From positions 18,199,666-18,263,665 of the forward strand of contig OX485807.1 in assembly GCA_950295325.1 (NCBI GenBank): 64,000 nucleotides of DNA. The letters are read 5' to 3'. The notes below the pieces were generated by a model. That model was given only the letters and a program-made list of their open reading frames with translations. It made no database searches and was not told the origin of the DNA. Origin of the DNA: Polytrichum commune. Its lineage: Eukaryota > Streptophyta > Polytrichopsida > Polytrichales > Polytrichaceae. Of this stretch, positions 1 through 12,141 are shown one piece after another. Each line of letters starts with the position of its first letter. The first letter of the stretch is position 1. Both the position numbers and the translations under genes were made by a program.

Positions 1-24
1 CGATTTCATCACGGTATTTCTTGT

Positions 25-450
25 AGGTTTAGGTGAGGCTATGTCGATGATCCCGGATATTGGAGCTTGCTGTCAATTCCAAGTAGCTAGCCTATTCTCG
101 GAGGTGAGGAAGATTGTGGGAATCCTATAATAGAAGTAGGGAAATTGCTCTCGGACCACCCCATATTAGAAGCGGTGAATCACTTTCAACAGATATCTTG
201 ATGATCTGTGTATGTCATGGTCAGTACTAACATTCTCAGTATGCAGTTTCACTTTGATTCTTGTTTGGGAGTAGGGGCTATGGTCTCGGATGGAATTTTC
301 TGCTAATTATTCCAAGCAGTCCATTCTCGGAGGTGAGAAGGATTGTGATGAATCCTATGTAAGAAGTAGGGACATTTCTCTTGGATGATCACCTGTAAGA
401 AGCTGTGAATCATAATCAAAAGATGTATTGGTCTCTGTACATGCCCATGG
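25..450. repeat. imperfect tandem duplication, about 180-bp units
   Basis: Two related blocks (about 30-215 and 270-445) share landmarks in the same order: TTCTCGGAGGTGAG, an AATCCTAT segment, AGAAGTAGGGA, and a GAAGC.GTGAATCA segment. Seen directly. No coding function was recognised. The rest of 451-1027 holds no exon I can support, although the missing first exon of the downstream phosphatase gene should lie here or further upstream. Confidence 0.45.
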
Positions 451-1027
451 AATCGTCGAGGGTGTTGTAATTTATGACAGTCTTGATGATATATGATGTC
501 ATCGAACATAGTCTACAGACGAAATGGAAACCGTAGAAGATTTAAACGACATGCTGCATCTACAGTGCAGTTTTTACCCCAAGAGCTGCGACAGAATGAA
601 ACTAAACGAAGTTTTTGCTTAGGTTCTAAAACACTTTTCGAATTCTGGCGGCATGAGCGAGGTGTCAATATTTTATACGAGCAGGATGAGCAGGATTGAA
701 GTATAAGGTGTATTGTGGTGCAGGGAAATATCTTCCCAGTTCTCGATCACCGAAGAATTTCACCAATGGGTTCTATACCGAGTGTAATGTCACTGTTTGA
801 GACATTATCAACACAGACATGCCTTCTTAGGTGGAAATCACATATCAGTGTCTATCCTGTGACAATTCTAGCGACATTTCCGATAAGAACGAATGTCAGT
901 TGTTGACAAATACTAATGTTATTCTGGGGTTATTCTCGAAACCAGAATCGTAGGAGTTGATATTTTAGTGAGAGATTCATCCACGCGCGCATCAAGATGC
1001 AACAATCAATTAATAAATTTATCTCAG

Positions 1028-4000
1028 GTGCATGTGTCATTGGCAGGGCCGAAGCATATGAAAGTGTCATGGATGGCCTACGACAGCAATGTCACCTCCA
1101 CAGTGGAGTATGGCACCGAAGCAGGCAACCTTGGGGAGATTAGCACCATGGGTGTCACCAAAACCTACAGATTCTTGTGGTACAGTTCAGGATGGATGCA
1201 CCATGTGGTGTTGGGACCTCTTCGTGACAGCACGACCTACTTCTATCGATGCGGTGGATTCGGTCCAGTGTTGAACTTCACCACGCCTCCTCCTCCCGGA
1301 CCCAATGTTTCTGTCAAGTTTGCTGTTGTAGGTAATTGCTCATAGCTCATGATCTCTGAACCCCACAAATATGGATGCATTAACTTATCCCCATGCATAT
1401 TTTCTAATTATATGTCAGGTTTGCAATTGTGAAATGGTGCCATTAAAGAACTGCATTCGGTCCGATTGAAACTCTGCAGACATCAGTGAAGGGCTAGGGT
1501 TATAGTTGATAGTCTTCATAGATATTGACACTTTGCTACGAACTGGGATCAAGAGAGTGAATTATTGTTGTGTGGCACAAGCGATTAGAGTTCGAAGATT
1601 ATGTTGTTGTAGGTTGGTCATGACTGATCATCTTAGAACCTTCAAAATGTGGATACATTTACTATCCCCATTTACAATTCCTTCTATGTCCTTGCAATTG
1701 AGCAATGACGCTATTATTAGAGGACTGCGGGGTGGTCGAAACTCTGCAGACATCCATGAAGGGGGTTATGGTTGATACTCTGCATTACCATAGGTATTGA
1801 AACTTTGCTACAAACTAGGATCAAGAGAGTGAAATGTTGTTGTTTGCCATAGGTGACACTAATTTGCTACGACCTGGGATTAAGAAAGTGATTGTTATGT
1901 GATTTAGTAAAATGTAAATGCACTTCCTTGCATGTCCTTGTAGTTGTGATGAAATGGCAGTAGAGGACTGCGGTCCGAAATTCTGCAGATATCAACGAAG
2001 GACCGGAGTTAATTTGGTGCAAAGTCATCTGCACCATGGATGACACTAATTATTTTCTACAAATGACTGGGATTAAGAACGTGATTGTGTTGTGTGGCAC
2101 AGGTGATTTAGTAGAATGTAGATGCGTTCACCCTATGCACTTTACTTCTATCTCCTTGTAATGTGATGAAATACCAATAGAGGACCGCGGTCCGAAACTC
2201 TGCAGACATCAATGAAGGGCTGGGGTTACTTGGTTGAAAGTCATCTGCACCATAGATGGCACTCATTGCTACGAATCAATGGGGTTAGGGTTAGGGTTAT
2301 AGGATTACGGTAAAAGTGCGTGGGGTGAGTGCATTCAGTAAGATGTGGTTGTACTCACCCCATGTACTTTGCTTCTATCTCCTGGTTATGTCATCTGCAC
2401 CATAGCAAAACACCAATTTGCTACGAGTTACCGGGATTGAGAATGCGACTGTAGTTGTGTGGCACACATGATTTAGGTGAAATGTGGATGCATACATACA
2501 CCCTTCTATCTCTTTGGAATATCCTGGTCTGCCAATAGAGGACTGTGGTCCAAAACCCTTCAGACGTCATCCGGGTGTGGGGTTAATTTGGTTGAAATTA
2601 GTCATCTGCACCATAGATAGAGAACACAAATTTGCTACGAAATACTGGGATGGATTAAGAACGTGACTGGGTTTGTTGTATGGCACAGGTGATTTAGGGC
2701 AAACAAACTGGACTGTTTCCACATTGCAGCATGTTGCAAACTACGACTACGATGTGCTTCTGCTTGCAGGGGACTTGTCGTATGCTGATTACATGCAGCC
2801 GATGTGGGATACATTCGGGAAGTTAGTGTCTCCATATGCGAGTTACAAGCCCTGGATGGTAACCCAGGGGAATCATGATGTGGAGAACATTCCCCTGCTC
2901 GTCAACAGCTTCCGATCCTACAACACCCGGTGGAACATGCCCTACCTCGAGAGCGGATCCACTTCCAATCTTTATTACTCATTTGAAGTTGCCAATGTCC
3001 ATGTGCTCATGCTTGGCTCCTACACCAACTTCGGTCCCAATTCTGCCCAGTACAAGTGGCTTCAGGTACATTTCTTTTCTTAGTTGACATGATGCCTATG
3101 ATCATCTGCTCCTGTAATTTTTTCCAAATTCATGGACTACTTCCTCATTGCAATGACCCTATATTTTATCAGATGACCACTTGTTTTTGTTGTCTTCTTC
3201 ATCTTCCTGGGATATTATATAGAGATATCCCCTAAGTCAACATGAGTTTTGGTCTGGAGTTGGTTATTTTGCATACAACACCTTCCATGTTCGGTAAGCA
3301 CATGTGGCTTCAGGTTGTTTTTTCTTAGCTAACATGCCTATGATCATCTGCAGGGTCAATTTTTTCCAAATTCATGGACTGTTTGGACCCATTGCAATGA
3401 CTCTAAATCCTATTATGTGGTCACTTGTTTCTGTCGTCTAAGGTCTTGTTCGTCTCCCTGATTTATGAGTTATCCTTGAACTCAACATGAGTTTCGGTCG
3501 GGAGTTGGTTGTTTTGCATACAGAACCTTCCATGCTCGGTTAGTTTTTGCAGTGTATGCTTGGAGGTGGTAGTGTGGAGGGTTGAACAAAGAACATTCTT
3601 CATCGGTTTTCTGAGGGTTGAACTCTTGGCATACCAGGATGTGCTAAAATGAGTCTGGCCCTCAATGAATTGAAATAGGTTTCTCTTCATTCAATTTCAA
3701 ATGCTACCTCCCGAGCATATCATTGATATCATATGTAAAAATACCAGTGGAAAATCATTGGGGGAACAACCAACTCCCGGAAAAAGTCCCATATGAGTAA
3801 ATGGATTGGATTATTTGCTCCAAATTCTTATTATCCCAGGAAGTGCATTATGGTATGCAGTCACGCAAGATTGGGGTTTTGTTGCAGATTATTATTATCC
3901 CAGAATCAACATACAAGTATAACTTAGTCTCTGATGCTACGTGCAGGACATATTGATAGTTGCTAGGGCTGACGGATCAATCCATGACTTGGGGATGCAT

Positions 4001-5391
4001 GACAGGCGGATTTGGAGAAGGTGGACAGGACTAAGACGCCATGGCTGGTGGCCGTTCTTCATGCACCTTGGTATAACAGCAACTCTGCACATCAGGGAGA
4101 AGGTGACAAAATGATGGGAGCCATGGAGACTCTTCTCTACAATGCTGCTGTGGACATTGTGTTTGCTGGACACATTCATGCCTACGAGCGTTCGGTACTT
4201 ATTCTGATACTTTCTGCACAAGAAACACAGCTTTGATGTTTTAAGATTTTGATCTACATTGAAGTGTAGATATTCTTGATGTGTCAGCATATTATGGGTA
4301 AGGTAGATGGGCCTTATTTAGTTACTTTTTGCTGTTTGTTACCTTATACTACTCAGAGTCGCGAGGTTGCAATTCCTGTGCGTCTACAAATGTATCTGAA
4401 GAAGCCAGCACCGATCCCAGAAAAATTCTGGAGCTTATCTCGAACTGTTATAAATCATCAAAGGCCACTCCATGGGCAGCCATAAGAATGTCACATAGGT
4501 AACCCCCAATTATATTGATTATTGAGCCTAAAATGACTAAAAAAATTTGAGCATGTAGTCCAGTCTCTTTTAACACATGTCTAACTGGTGTCCGTTCTTA
4601 GATCTATACCTAGCCACCCACCACTCAAATATAGGTGTCCGTTTAAGAATAAGTAACCAAATTAGGCCTGCTTACCTTGTAGGCATAAATTTGAATGCTA
4701 CCCAAGATTGTTGCAATGCTTTTTCTGCTTGGAAAGTGTGGTAGAATCAATCTGAAGGGAAGTAACAAGCACTTCTGGACCTGATGAATTTGGAAGAAAA
4801 TTGAAGTCAGGTGAAAGTTTGCAGCTTGTCGCTTCAGTACTCAAGTGGTCGGCTATTTGTGATTGCCACTATTTGTCAATAGGGTTTTAGGTCTTACCAG
4901 ATTGCAAGTGGTAACCTGCGTGATCTGTAGTATTAGACATCGAGCTAACTAGCAATTGATTTTGAGCTATCAACAGGGTCGAGTGTACTTGAAAAAGTCG
5001 AATCCATGCGGCATGTTACACCTCACAGTTGGTGATGGCGGAAATCGCGAAGGTCTTGCCACAATGTAAGTCCTATTCAAAATGTGCACACCTTCATTTA
5101 ACTAATTTCATGCATTCGTGTAACAGAAATCCTGACACTTCCTACCCAAAATGTGACACTGATTGATGAAGGTTGTGGTGTGGTGTTTGCAGGTGGCTAG
5201 ATCCGCAGCCACCGTGGTCTCTCAAGCGCGAGTCAAGCTTTGGATACGGGCAGCTCAATTTGGTGAATGCCACACATGCGCATTGGAGCTGGCACAGGAA
5301 TCAAGATGTGGAGGAATTTGTGGCCGACGAGATCTGGATCACCAGCCTGACAATGGGGACACAATGTGCACAGAAAAAGAAAGAAAGATGA
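1028..5391 (+). CDS. purple acid phosphatase (metallophosphoesterase), 5 exons, N-terminus missing
   Basis: Hydrolyses phosphate monoesters at a dinuclear Fe(III)-metal centre; plant members are usually secreted or vacuolar. Exons read as about 1028-1331, 2689-3065, 4003-4194, 4977-5065 and 5193-5391, all with AG/GT borders. All five metal-ligand motifs of the family are present in order: GDLG (joined across intron 1), GDLSYAD, GNHD, VLHAPW and GHIHAYER. Exon 1 encodes the N-terminal fibronectin-like domain (VHVSLAGPKHMKVSW). The last exon has the conserved WLDPQPPWS and FGYGQL segments. No ATG or signal peptide was found upstream of 1028, so a first exon is missing from my model or lies in unrecognised sequence. 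The final residues and the stop (TGA 5389-5391) fall at the edge of a 5S-derived repeat, so the C-terminus may have been reset by that insertion. No internal stop was seen. Confidence 0.85.
1440..2640. repeat. degenerate intronic tandem repeat, about 5 units of 220-350 bp
   Basis: Lies in phosphatase intron 1. A landmark reading roughly GAGGACTGCGGTCCGAAA followed by CTCTGCAGACATCAATGAAGG recurs near 1449, 1722, 1964, 2181 and 2537, each followed by a CACTTTGCTACGAACTGGGAT-like block. The short GGTTAGGGTTAGGGTTA run near 2282 is inside one unit. Confidence 0.6.
3054..3530. repeat. tandem duplication of an exon-2 end and intron start
   Basis: About 230 bp beginning at the exon end GTGGCTTCAG|GT (3056-3067) is repeated from about 3304. 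Both copies carry the block ATGCCTATGATCATCTGC and TTTTTTCCAAATTCATGGAC. The second copy preserves a potential GT donor. Seen directly. Confidence 0.6.
3470..3715 (+). repeat. dispersed repeat, copy 1
   Basis: About 245 bp shared with 11520-11775 in the same orientation (for example GAGTTGGTTGTTTTG, GTGCTAAAATGAGT and TGGCCCTCAATG). Class unknown; no ORF of note. Confidence 0.6.
4500..4690 (-). repeat. MITE-like dispersed repeat, copy 1 (reverse)
   Basis: About 190-bp element present four times in this window. Here it is the reverse complement of the copies near 6600 and 7950. It shares the complement of GGACACCTATATTTGAGTGG and the segment TTAGATCTA.ACC. It lies in the intron before exon 4 of the phosphatase. 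No TSD was identified. Confidence 0.55.
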
Positions 5392-5765
5392 CTCCAATGT
5401 TGCCACTGGCGTGAATTATGGTGTTGCTTCCTCTTCAAGTTGGTCTAATTTGTATGAGTAATCCCAAAACATGCATCACGAGAGTTAGAGGGCCACTAAA
5501 GAATACTGCTGCCTTTCAAAGATGAACAGCTTGAACTTGTGTGGACAAGCTGGCCTACACCTATCTCATAAGGGCAAGCCCCTAGGTTCTCCGACATGGT
5601 TGGTTGAAAGTATCCAGTTCATACAGATACGCCCTAATGATTGGGTGTGACCACAGGTGGTAGGGTGCACCGGAAATCAAGTGCTAGGAAAGTCACCCAT
5701 CCAAGTACTATTTCAGAGTTCCCATGGGGATCCGAATTAAGGCCTTGGATTTGAGCCACCCTTCA
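5380..5765 (-). mobile_element. 5S rRNA-derived SINE-like repeat, copy 1
   Basis: About 385 bp, homologous over its whole length to 8765-9157. Read on the minus strand, the first about 90 nt resemble 5S rRNA: GGATCCCCATGGGAACTCTG followed by AGTACTTGGATGGGTGAC matches the 5S GGATCCCATCAGAACTC and AGTACTAGGATGGGTGAC segments with the middle deleted. A unique body follows, ending in a pyrimidine-rich tail. 5S-headed SINEs (SINE3 class) and 5S-bearing Cassandra TRIMs are both known families; no LTR ends were seen here, so SINE is the better guess. It abuts or overlaps the last codons of the phosphatase. Confidence 0.5.
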
Positions 5766-6599
5766 ATGTGCATAAAAGTTATGAGGCATCTGACATTCAG
5801 ACTGCCTTGTAACATGGTCATGATTCAACTATTGTAGAGGTATTCATTGGGCGGCAAAATATAGTACCACAAAAGAATAGAATGCACGGCTGCTGCCCTG
5901 CCTTCTACAACAAGGCATCGCTTCTATTATATGCAACAATAAATTGAAGTCTGTCATAAATGCACACTAGAGAGTTTAGGTTCTGAGCAATGCAGCTGAC
6001 TTTGAAAACATTAACCTACGTTAATTTCTTGATTTGATAAGCCTTATGCTACATTCCTTCAATGCATTTTGCCAGCATAAATTCCTTCATGGAATAATTT
6101 CAGGAGTGGGTAAACCCTGTTGTGTACAATTTGAGTGCGATAAGATGCTGTATCAATGCACATCTGCACATCTGCACATTAAATGCGAAAATGTTGGAGC
6201 TCAATAGCTTCTCTTTAACCTGGAAAGGGTTACCTGGCCTGCTATTGGTCATATTTGCCCTAACATTGCTTTGATTAGCAGGGTAAGGACCAAGGTGTGG
6301 CAGGTTGAACAGTGTTTGATTCAACAGCTAGGTCTGAAAGAGATCCCCTTTGTGGCCAAAAAAATGGTTAAGCACATTACATGTGTTTGTGCATTGTACA
6401 AAAAAGTTTGAGAATGCAGGGAACCACAATCAATCTCATCTTCTATGCTCACAAGAAATTTGACATTGTGAGTGATGTAACAAGAGTAACTTTGATCCAT
6501 AACTTTCTTGTATTCACATGTGAGCTGTTTTTGCAGGCATGAATACTGCAAGATTCATGTACATTGTTGTGTCTCTAAGGTACGTGGTCCTTTCATGGT
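5766..6599. other. intergenic, no gene recognised
   Basis: AT-rich sequence between the phosphatase end and the transporter 3' end. No exon-like or RNA-like segment is recognised. Confidence 0.5.
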
Positions 6600-6760
6600 C
6601 TCATTTTTTTAAACAGAAAGCTATATTTGAGGGTGTGCGGTTTAGGTGTGGAACTAAGATCGGACACCAAAAAGACATGTTTAAAGAGATTGGGCTACAT
6701 GCTCAATATATGTTAAATCATTCTAGGCTCAATGGTCAAGATAATTGGGGGGACATATAT
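6600..6760 (+). repeat. MITE-like dispersed repeat, copy 2
   Basis: Same family as 4500-4690 (inverted relative to it) and 7945-8135 (same orientation): GGAACTAAGATCGGACACCA, GGGCTACATGCTCA and ATTCTAGGCTCAA. Confidence 0.5.
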
Positions 6761-6948
6761 GACCATTTAATGTCGACGAGAATCTTCACTTTGACAATGA
6801 TAAAGGTATTCATATGAGCTCTGAAAACTACAAGGAAATGACTATGGCCACAATTTGGTTTTGCCAATCATCTCGCACAGATACTGGGTTCCATATCCTA
6901 CAAGATGTAGGTGCAGAGCTGAAAGCACCTGTTTGATGCCCACTTACC

Positions 6949-9900
6949 TTAAACATCAGCAAACCATTTGTAGTATTTGGCATCAAGAACTACTTGTCGA
7001 ACTGAGGAAATGCATCCTAGGAACCCAACTAGGCTAAACATTACGACAATGCTCCAGTGGAGCCAGAATTTGGGTGTTCGCGGTGAGGGCCCAAAGGTGA
7101 CTGCATAAAGTAGGAAGGGAAGAACAAAATCTAGTGGTGTGAAGCCAAAGGAACCAATGACGGCATTAATGTCGCCAAAAAATGGAAGTGCTGCAGAAAT
7201 GAAGGTGGCCAGCACAACATATGACGATCGCAAGAGAATCCGTGGAACAAGATTTCGCATGGAAAATTTCCCCTCTTTTACGTCGGAGGAGTGACCTTCA
7301 AATATCTCAAATGTTGGTTGCGAGTAGACCTGCATGCACCCATCAGCATCAATTTCATGCTCAAACCTTATGTAAGGTGAGTGAGCCTAAAATGGACGCA
7401 CCCACTTCTCCTAGCATATTAAACAGGTGATCACCACAAGATGATTAGCAATTCCAAGCTGAGGTCATGGCCATTTTCCTCATAATTTTTGGAGCTCATA
7501 TAAATATCTAATTTAATATCAAAATGAAGATTCTCTTTCTTAGATGTTCATACAGATCAACCCAAGTATGTTGACTACTGAACCTAAAATAGAGCTCAAA
7601 TTTTGAGAACGTAGTCCAATGCCTTTTCTAAAAATGTCGTTTTGGTGTCCTCTCTTAGATCTACACCAAACCCCACACCACTCAAATACAGGTGTCCGAT
7701 TAAGATAAGTAACTCAATTAGGACCGCTTACCTTACTATGACCTTGGACTGCTACGTCAGCAGCTTTGAGACTGGGATTATTTTTGCAATGAAAACCTAG
7801 TGGTCAACTATGAGGTTGTAATTACCGGCACAGGAAATGAAATTGTGAGGCTCAATATTGAAGCAGGTGTTGAAACAAGGTGGCTGGGAGAGAGAGTTTC
7901 AACCTTTAAAACTGCATCAGGATGTGATTTATCAACTGGAAGTGATACTAAGGTAAATGACCCTAATTTGGTTACTTATCTCAATCGGACACCTATATTT
8001 GAGTGGTGGGCGGTTAGATGTGGATCTAAGACCGGTCATCAAAAAGACAATATGTTTTTAAACAAGATTGGAGTACATGCTCAGAAGTTGCTAACCATTC
8101 TAGGCTCAACACTCATCATAATTGGGGAGGGAACCGGGGAACTACCTAGTCATTTTATGCCTCTGGCACTTTTGACATTGAAAAATCATAGCTGCAACAA
8201 GGGAAAATTCCATGGAGTGTTGCTAAAATCGCAGATCACATTTGTGGAGCCAAGAAAATACCTAACTCTGACAATGATGGCAAACAACAAAGACTACGCA
8301 TTTAATACACATTTACTTTATCATAATAACATGAAATGCTTACCAGTGCTACAGCAAATAGCTGGGCGAGAACAAACATGTTGGCCAGATAGATGAGCCA
8401 GTTTGGAACCAGTGAAGGGGTATCTCTCGGTGCAAGGTTGGTGAGTATATAGCCTGCTGCTTGGTTACCAAACGCCCAGTACCCCGAAATTGCGACTGAG
8501 AAGAATGTTGTCACTACCACTGCATAGCAGATTAGAAGGCCCTTGAACATTTTCTTTCCAACTGGTGGAGCCAAGGTTGCCTGAAATTGTAAAACATTGG
8601 CAGTGTAAGGATTCACTTGTCTGATGTTCTGCATGTAACCATTTATATCATCTGTAACAAACTTTCAATCTTGTGGAGTGGGAATGAAGCATAAGTTTGC
8701 AGAAAGCCGCACAAACTCAGATCAAAACATCAAGTGACCCACCAAAAGTGGCATATAAGATGCAAAGAAGAAAGGTAACTCCGATGTTGCCACCAGAGTG
8801 AATTATGGTGTTGCTTTATCTTTGAGTTGGTCTAAGTCTGTATGTAATCCATCCCGAAACGAGCATCACAAGAATTAGTGGGCCCCAAAGACTACTGCCT
8901 CCTTTCAAAGGTGAACACCTTGAACATGGCCGGATAATGAACCTATCTCCCGCAAGGGCAAGCCCTTGGTTCCCACATGGTTGGTGGAATATATCCAGCT
9001 CACCCGGATACCCCCATTATGATTGGGTGGACCATAGGTTGTATGGTGCACCAAAAATCAAAGTGTTAGGAAAGTCACCCATCTGAGCACTATTCCGGTC
9101 ACCTCAGAGTTCCCATGGGATCCTGGTTAAGGCCTTGAGTTTAAGCCACCCTTGAGATCCAAATCTACATACTAAGCAATCACCAGAGTTCAGCAGTTTG
9201 TTCACAAACCAAGGGGGTTTAGATAATGCACCTGTATCTCTGGAATGATGCCATTACCAAATGTTGTGGTGATGATGGCAAGAGAATCGAAAACACCAAA
9301 AACCTTCGAAGCAGGAGTGCCCACAACAGAATAGTCTTTTTCTGGTGCTTGACTCGAATTACCTGCCAATATGTAATAGGGATTATGATTTATCTCAATA
9401 CTTTACAAGTCCAAAGCACAGTCATGGACGCTGAAACACTGCAAAGTTTGAAAGCAAAGCATGATTTGGGATGGCTTCTGACAACTTTGTTTGCAAAGCT
9501 GATTTCTTATTTTAATGCTTCCACAATCGGTTATGGAACAAGTTCATAGTCCCAAAGTTGCAAAAAACACTACCTATTATTAAATACTCTTTTCTGCCTT
9601 GGTGTTTAGTTATTTCCCCTTCGTCACAACATAACACAAATCATAACTCTTCAAGGTATCATGGATACTGGGAAAGCGCTTCTGTACCTGCATAAATGCA
9701 GCCCCCCACCACACAAATAGTGTAGCCCAGACAGAACAACAAAGATGCCAGGTTGATGTAGCGCAATGAATGAAATGACGGCATTTGGGAGAGAACTAGC
9801 ATGACAATCCCAAACAACACAATGAACTCATAGAGTGGTCTTGTGCTATGTGGTTCATAGATGCCATATATCAACTACAAAATCCAAACCAATGTAAGGT

Positions 9901-12141
9901 AAGAACATACTAAATTGTTTTTGCAAAACTATTGCTAAGAAATGTTTGATTGCAATTTTTTTTCAATTCTTGGTGTAGAGTTCAAGTAAGCAAAAGATTG
10001 ATGACACAAGGGATGGGAAAATCAGAAGAACTGCAATCACAAGTGAACTACTTTGTTCCTAAAGAAGGAAGTGATTCACAAAGTTTACCTAAATAATCAG
10101 GCACTTCAAATGGCATTGCAATGCCCTTCTCATGTTTAATATCTGCTTTCAGTAATGCGAAAGGGGTTTCAGTCGGGTAATCACCTTCATACTTTGACCG
10201 CCAATGATCCCACTGCCTATGACAGTGCCCAAGCATACAACAATTTGAATTATTGCTATAGCATAGTAGCCCCAATACCCTGCCAAATTAAACAGTTGGA
10301 AATCTCGGTCTTGTTAGTTCACGAGTACACTGCCACAGGATGTGTCTACACTTCCTATTTGTAAGTGCAAGTTTGAGAATGCGAAATTACATACCAAATA
10401 TATATCTGCCCAAATCGCGGAACCGGAGGAATCGGTGGCCCTGGTGGTCAGCATACTCCAGGACTTGTGAGATAATTGTGTACGCATAAAATGAGACACC
10501 TGCACAAACAACAAGTGCCAAAATTCCAGCCACCCATCCCAAATCGCGCAGAGCAAATGGCAAGCTCAGAAGTGCGGGTGCGGCTATTGATGTTGTCAAA
10601 TGAAAGCCAGCATGTTTCCAGGTCCCTGTTTCACACCCCAAGCAGAAACAGTCAGAAAACCTACTACAACCAATGGCAGGGTGACATGTGTTCATTTTGA
10701 ACAGCCATGGTAAGGTCGTGATTAGAGGTGATAATCTGCCTCCTTGTGTCCAATCGGGAATAATAGACATGTCCATGAAATCAATTGGCCTAAACATTAC
10801 ATCCTGAGTAGAAATTCCAACTTCTTACAACACTATGGAGGCACATAATTATGGAGATGCAGGGGTCCCAACACAAGATGGGTGTTTTCTAAGGAGTGGA
10901 GGAATAAAACAATCTCCAAACAATCTCCTACTGGTCATTGCTTCTTGTGAACTACGGGGAGAAAGCACCAATTGCAGGTGAACTTGAATCACATGTGGAT
11001 ATATGTAGTGAGTAGGGATTCAAATAATTTCCAAGTAGGTTAGTCACCACAACACTTAGATGCTTAAGAAGTGGAGCCAAGTAGGTGAGTCACCACAACA
11101 CAAGATGGGTGTTTTCTAAGGGGTGGAGAAATAAAACAATCCCCTATTGGTCATTGGATTGGTCATTGCTTCATTTAAACCTTGTGAACTACGGGGAGAA
11201 AGCACCAATTGCAGGTGAAATTGAATCACATGTGCATATTTGCATGTAGTGAGTAGGGATTCAAATAATTTCCAAGTAGGTTAGTCACCACAACACTTAG
11301 ATGCTTGAGAAATGGAAGGTTGGCGCCAAGTAGGTTAGTCACCAGAACACTTGGATGTGTGAGAATAGCACACTTATAAGAGAGCATCAATCTTGTTCAC
11401 AAGGATAATCTTCTCCTTTGCACTTGAGCCATGTGACTAGGGCATAGGTACTTTGCTTTTGTCAGGAAGTGGATCCCTTGCCCTTTTGCTAAACCTTTTT
11501 GGCATGAGAAAGTGGATTTATCATTGCCAATAGAGTTATCCTCTAACTCAACATGAATTTTGGTCAAGAGTTGGTTGTTTTGATACAACACCTTCCATAC
11601 TCGGTAAGTACTTGGTTGCATGCTTGGAGGTTTGAATGAAGGACATTCTATATCGGTCCATTCAGTGTCGAACTCATTTTGGCATGCCAAGAGGTGCTAA
11701 AATGAGTTTGGCCCTCAATGGACCTCATAGAATAAGGTTGCTCTTCATTCGGATTCAGAGACTACCTCTAAGCATGCAGCACCAGTGGACAGAAATTATT
11801 GATATTGTATACACAACAACCGATAGGAACTCAGAGGGGACCAACTCATGAAAAAAAGCCTCATTGAGTTGAAGGATAACTCTACTGAATCAAGCCCATT
11901 TTCCTTCATAAAAAAACTGGCAAAATGTACAAGACACTTGGACGCAAAATAAATAGGCCAAAGGTGAGGAAGAAATTTGTGAACCTTTGGACTCCAGAAC
12001 AAACAAAGCTCCTCCATCAGTATTCTCTGGTGCAATCTCAGTTAGTGAGAATGCGTTCCCATCATCTTCCAATGAGAAATTTTGCAGTTTTGTGTATCCC
12101 AGTCCTTTCATCTCGACTTGCTTCGGAATGGTATTTTGCAT
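6949..12141 (-). CDS. GABA/amino-acid transporter, GAT1-like (AAAP family), 7 exons
   Basis: Integral membrane secondary transporter of the amino acid/auxin permease family. Closest in memory are plant GABA transporter 1-like proteins, expected at the plasma membrane. Exons (minus strand) are about 12141-11985, 10625-10395, 10279-10185, 9873-9687, 9365-9229, 8581-8344 and 7330-6949, giving about 475 aa with no stop or frameshift. Diagnostic segments in order: DGGALFVLESK, GFHLTTSIAAPALLSLPFAL, LGTVIGSGIIGGQSMK, QMPSFHSLRYINLASL, APEKDYSVVG, TTFGNGIIPEIQ, FFSVAISGYWAFG, LPFFGDINAVIGSFGF and the C-terminal YKWFADV. The start is the in-frame ATG at 12141; a second ATG 10 codons downstream is possible. 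Several introns contain repeats. Exact substrate (GABA versus proline or other) is not decidable here. Confidence 0.9.
7555..8135. repeat. foldback pair of the MITE-like repeat (copies 3 and 4)
   Basis: 7555-7740 (reverse) and 7945-8135 (forward) are inverted copies of the same about 190-bp repeat around a 200-bp spacer, inside the last transporter intron. Shared text includes GGACACCTATATTTGAGTGG in the forward copy and its complement in the reverse copy. It may be one foldback element of about 580 bp. Confidence 0.5.
8765..9157 (-). mobile_element. 5S rRNA-derived SINE-like repeat, copy 2
   Basis: Second copy of the element at 5380-5765, same orientation, in a transporter intron. On the minus strand it carries GGATCCCATGGGAACTCTGA and, after a short insertion, CAGATGGGTGAC, corresponding to the 5S internal-control-region part. 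Confidence 0.5.
10865..11345. repeat. two-copy tandem repeat, about 235-bp unit
   Basis: ACACAAGATGGGTGTTTTCT starts both units (about 10870 and 11099). Each continues through GAACTACGGGGAGAAAGCAC and ATAATTTCCAAGTAGG. Located in the first intron of the transporter. Confidence 0.7.
11520..11775 (+). repeat. dispersed repeat, copy 2
   Basis: Counterpart of 3470-3715 (GAGTTGGTTGTTTTG, GTGCTAAAATGAGT, TGGCCCTCAATGG). In the transporter first intron. Confidence 0.6.

Noticed and set aside
2281..2300. Telomere-like GGTTAGGGTTAGGGTTA
   Set aside because: Only about three units inside a degenerate intronic repeat; no telomere array. The AACCCC-rich stretch near 38060 is also irregular.
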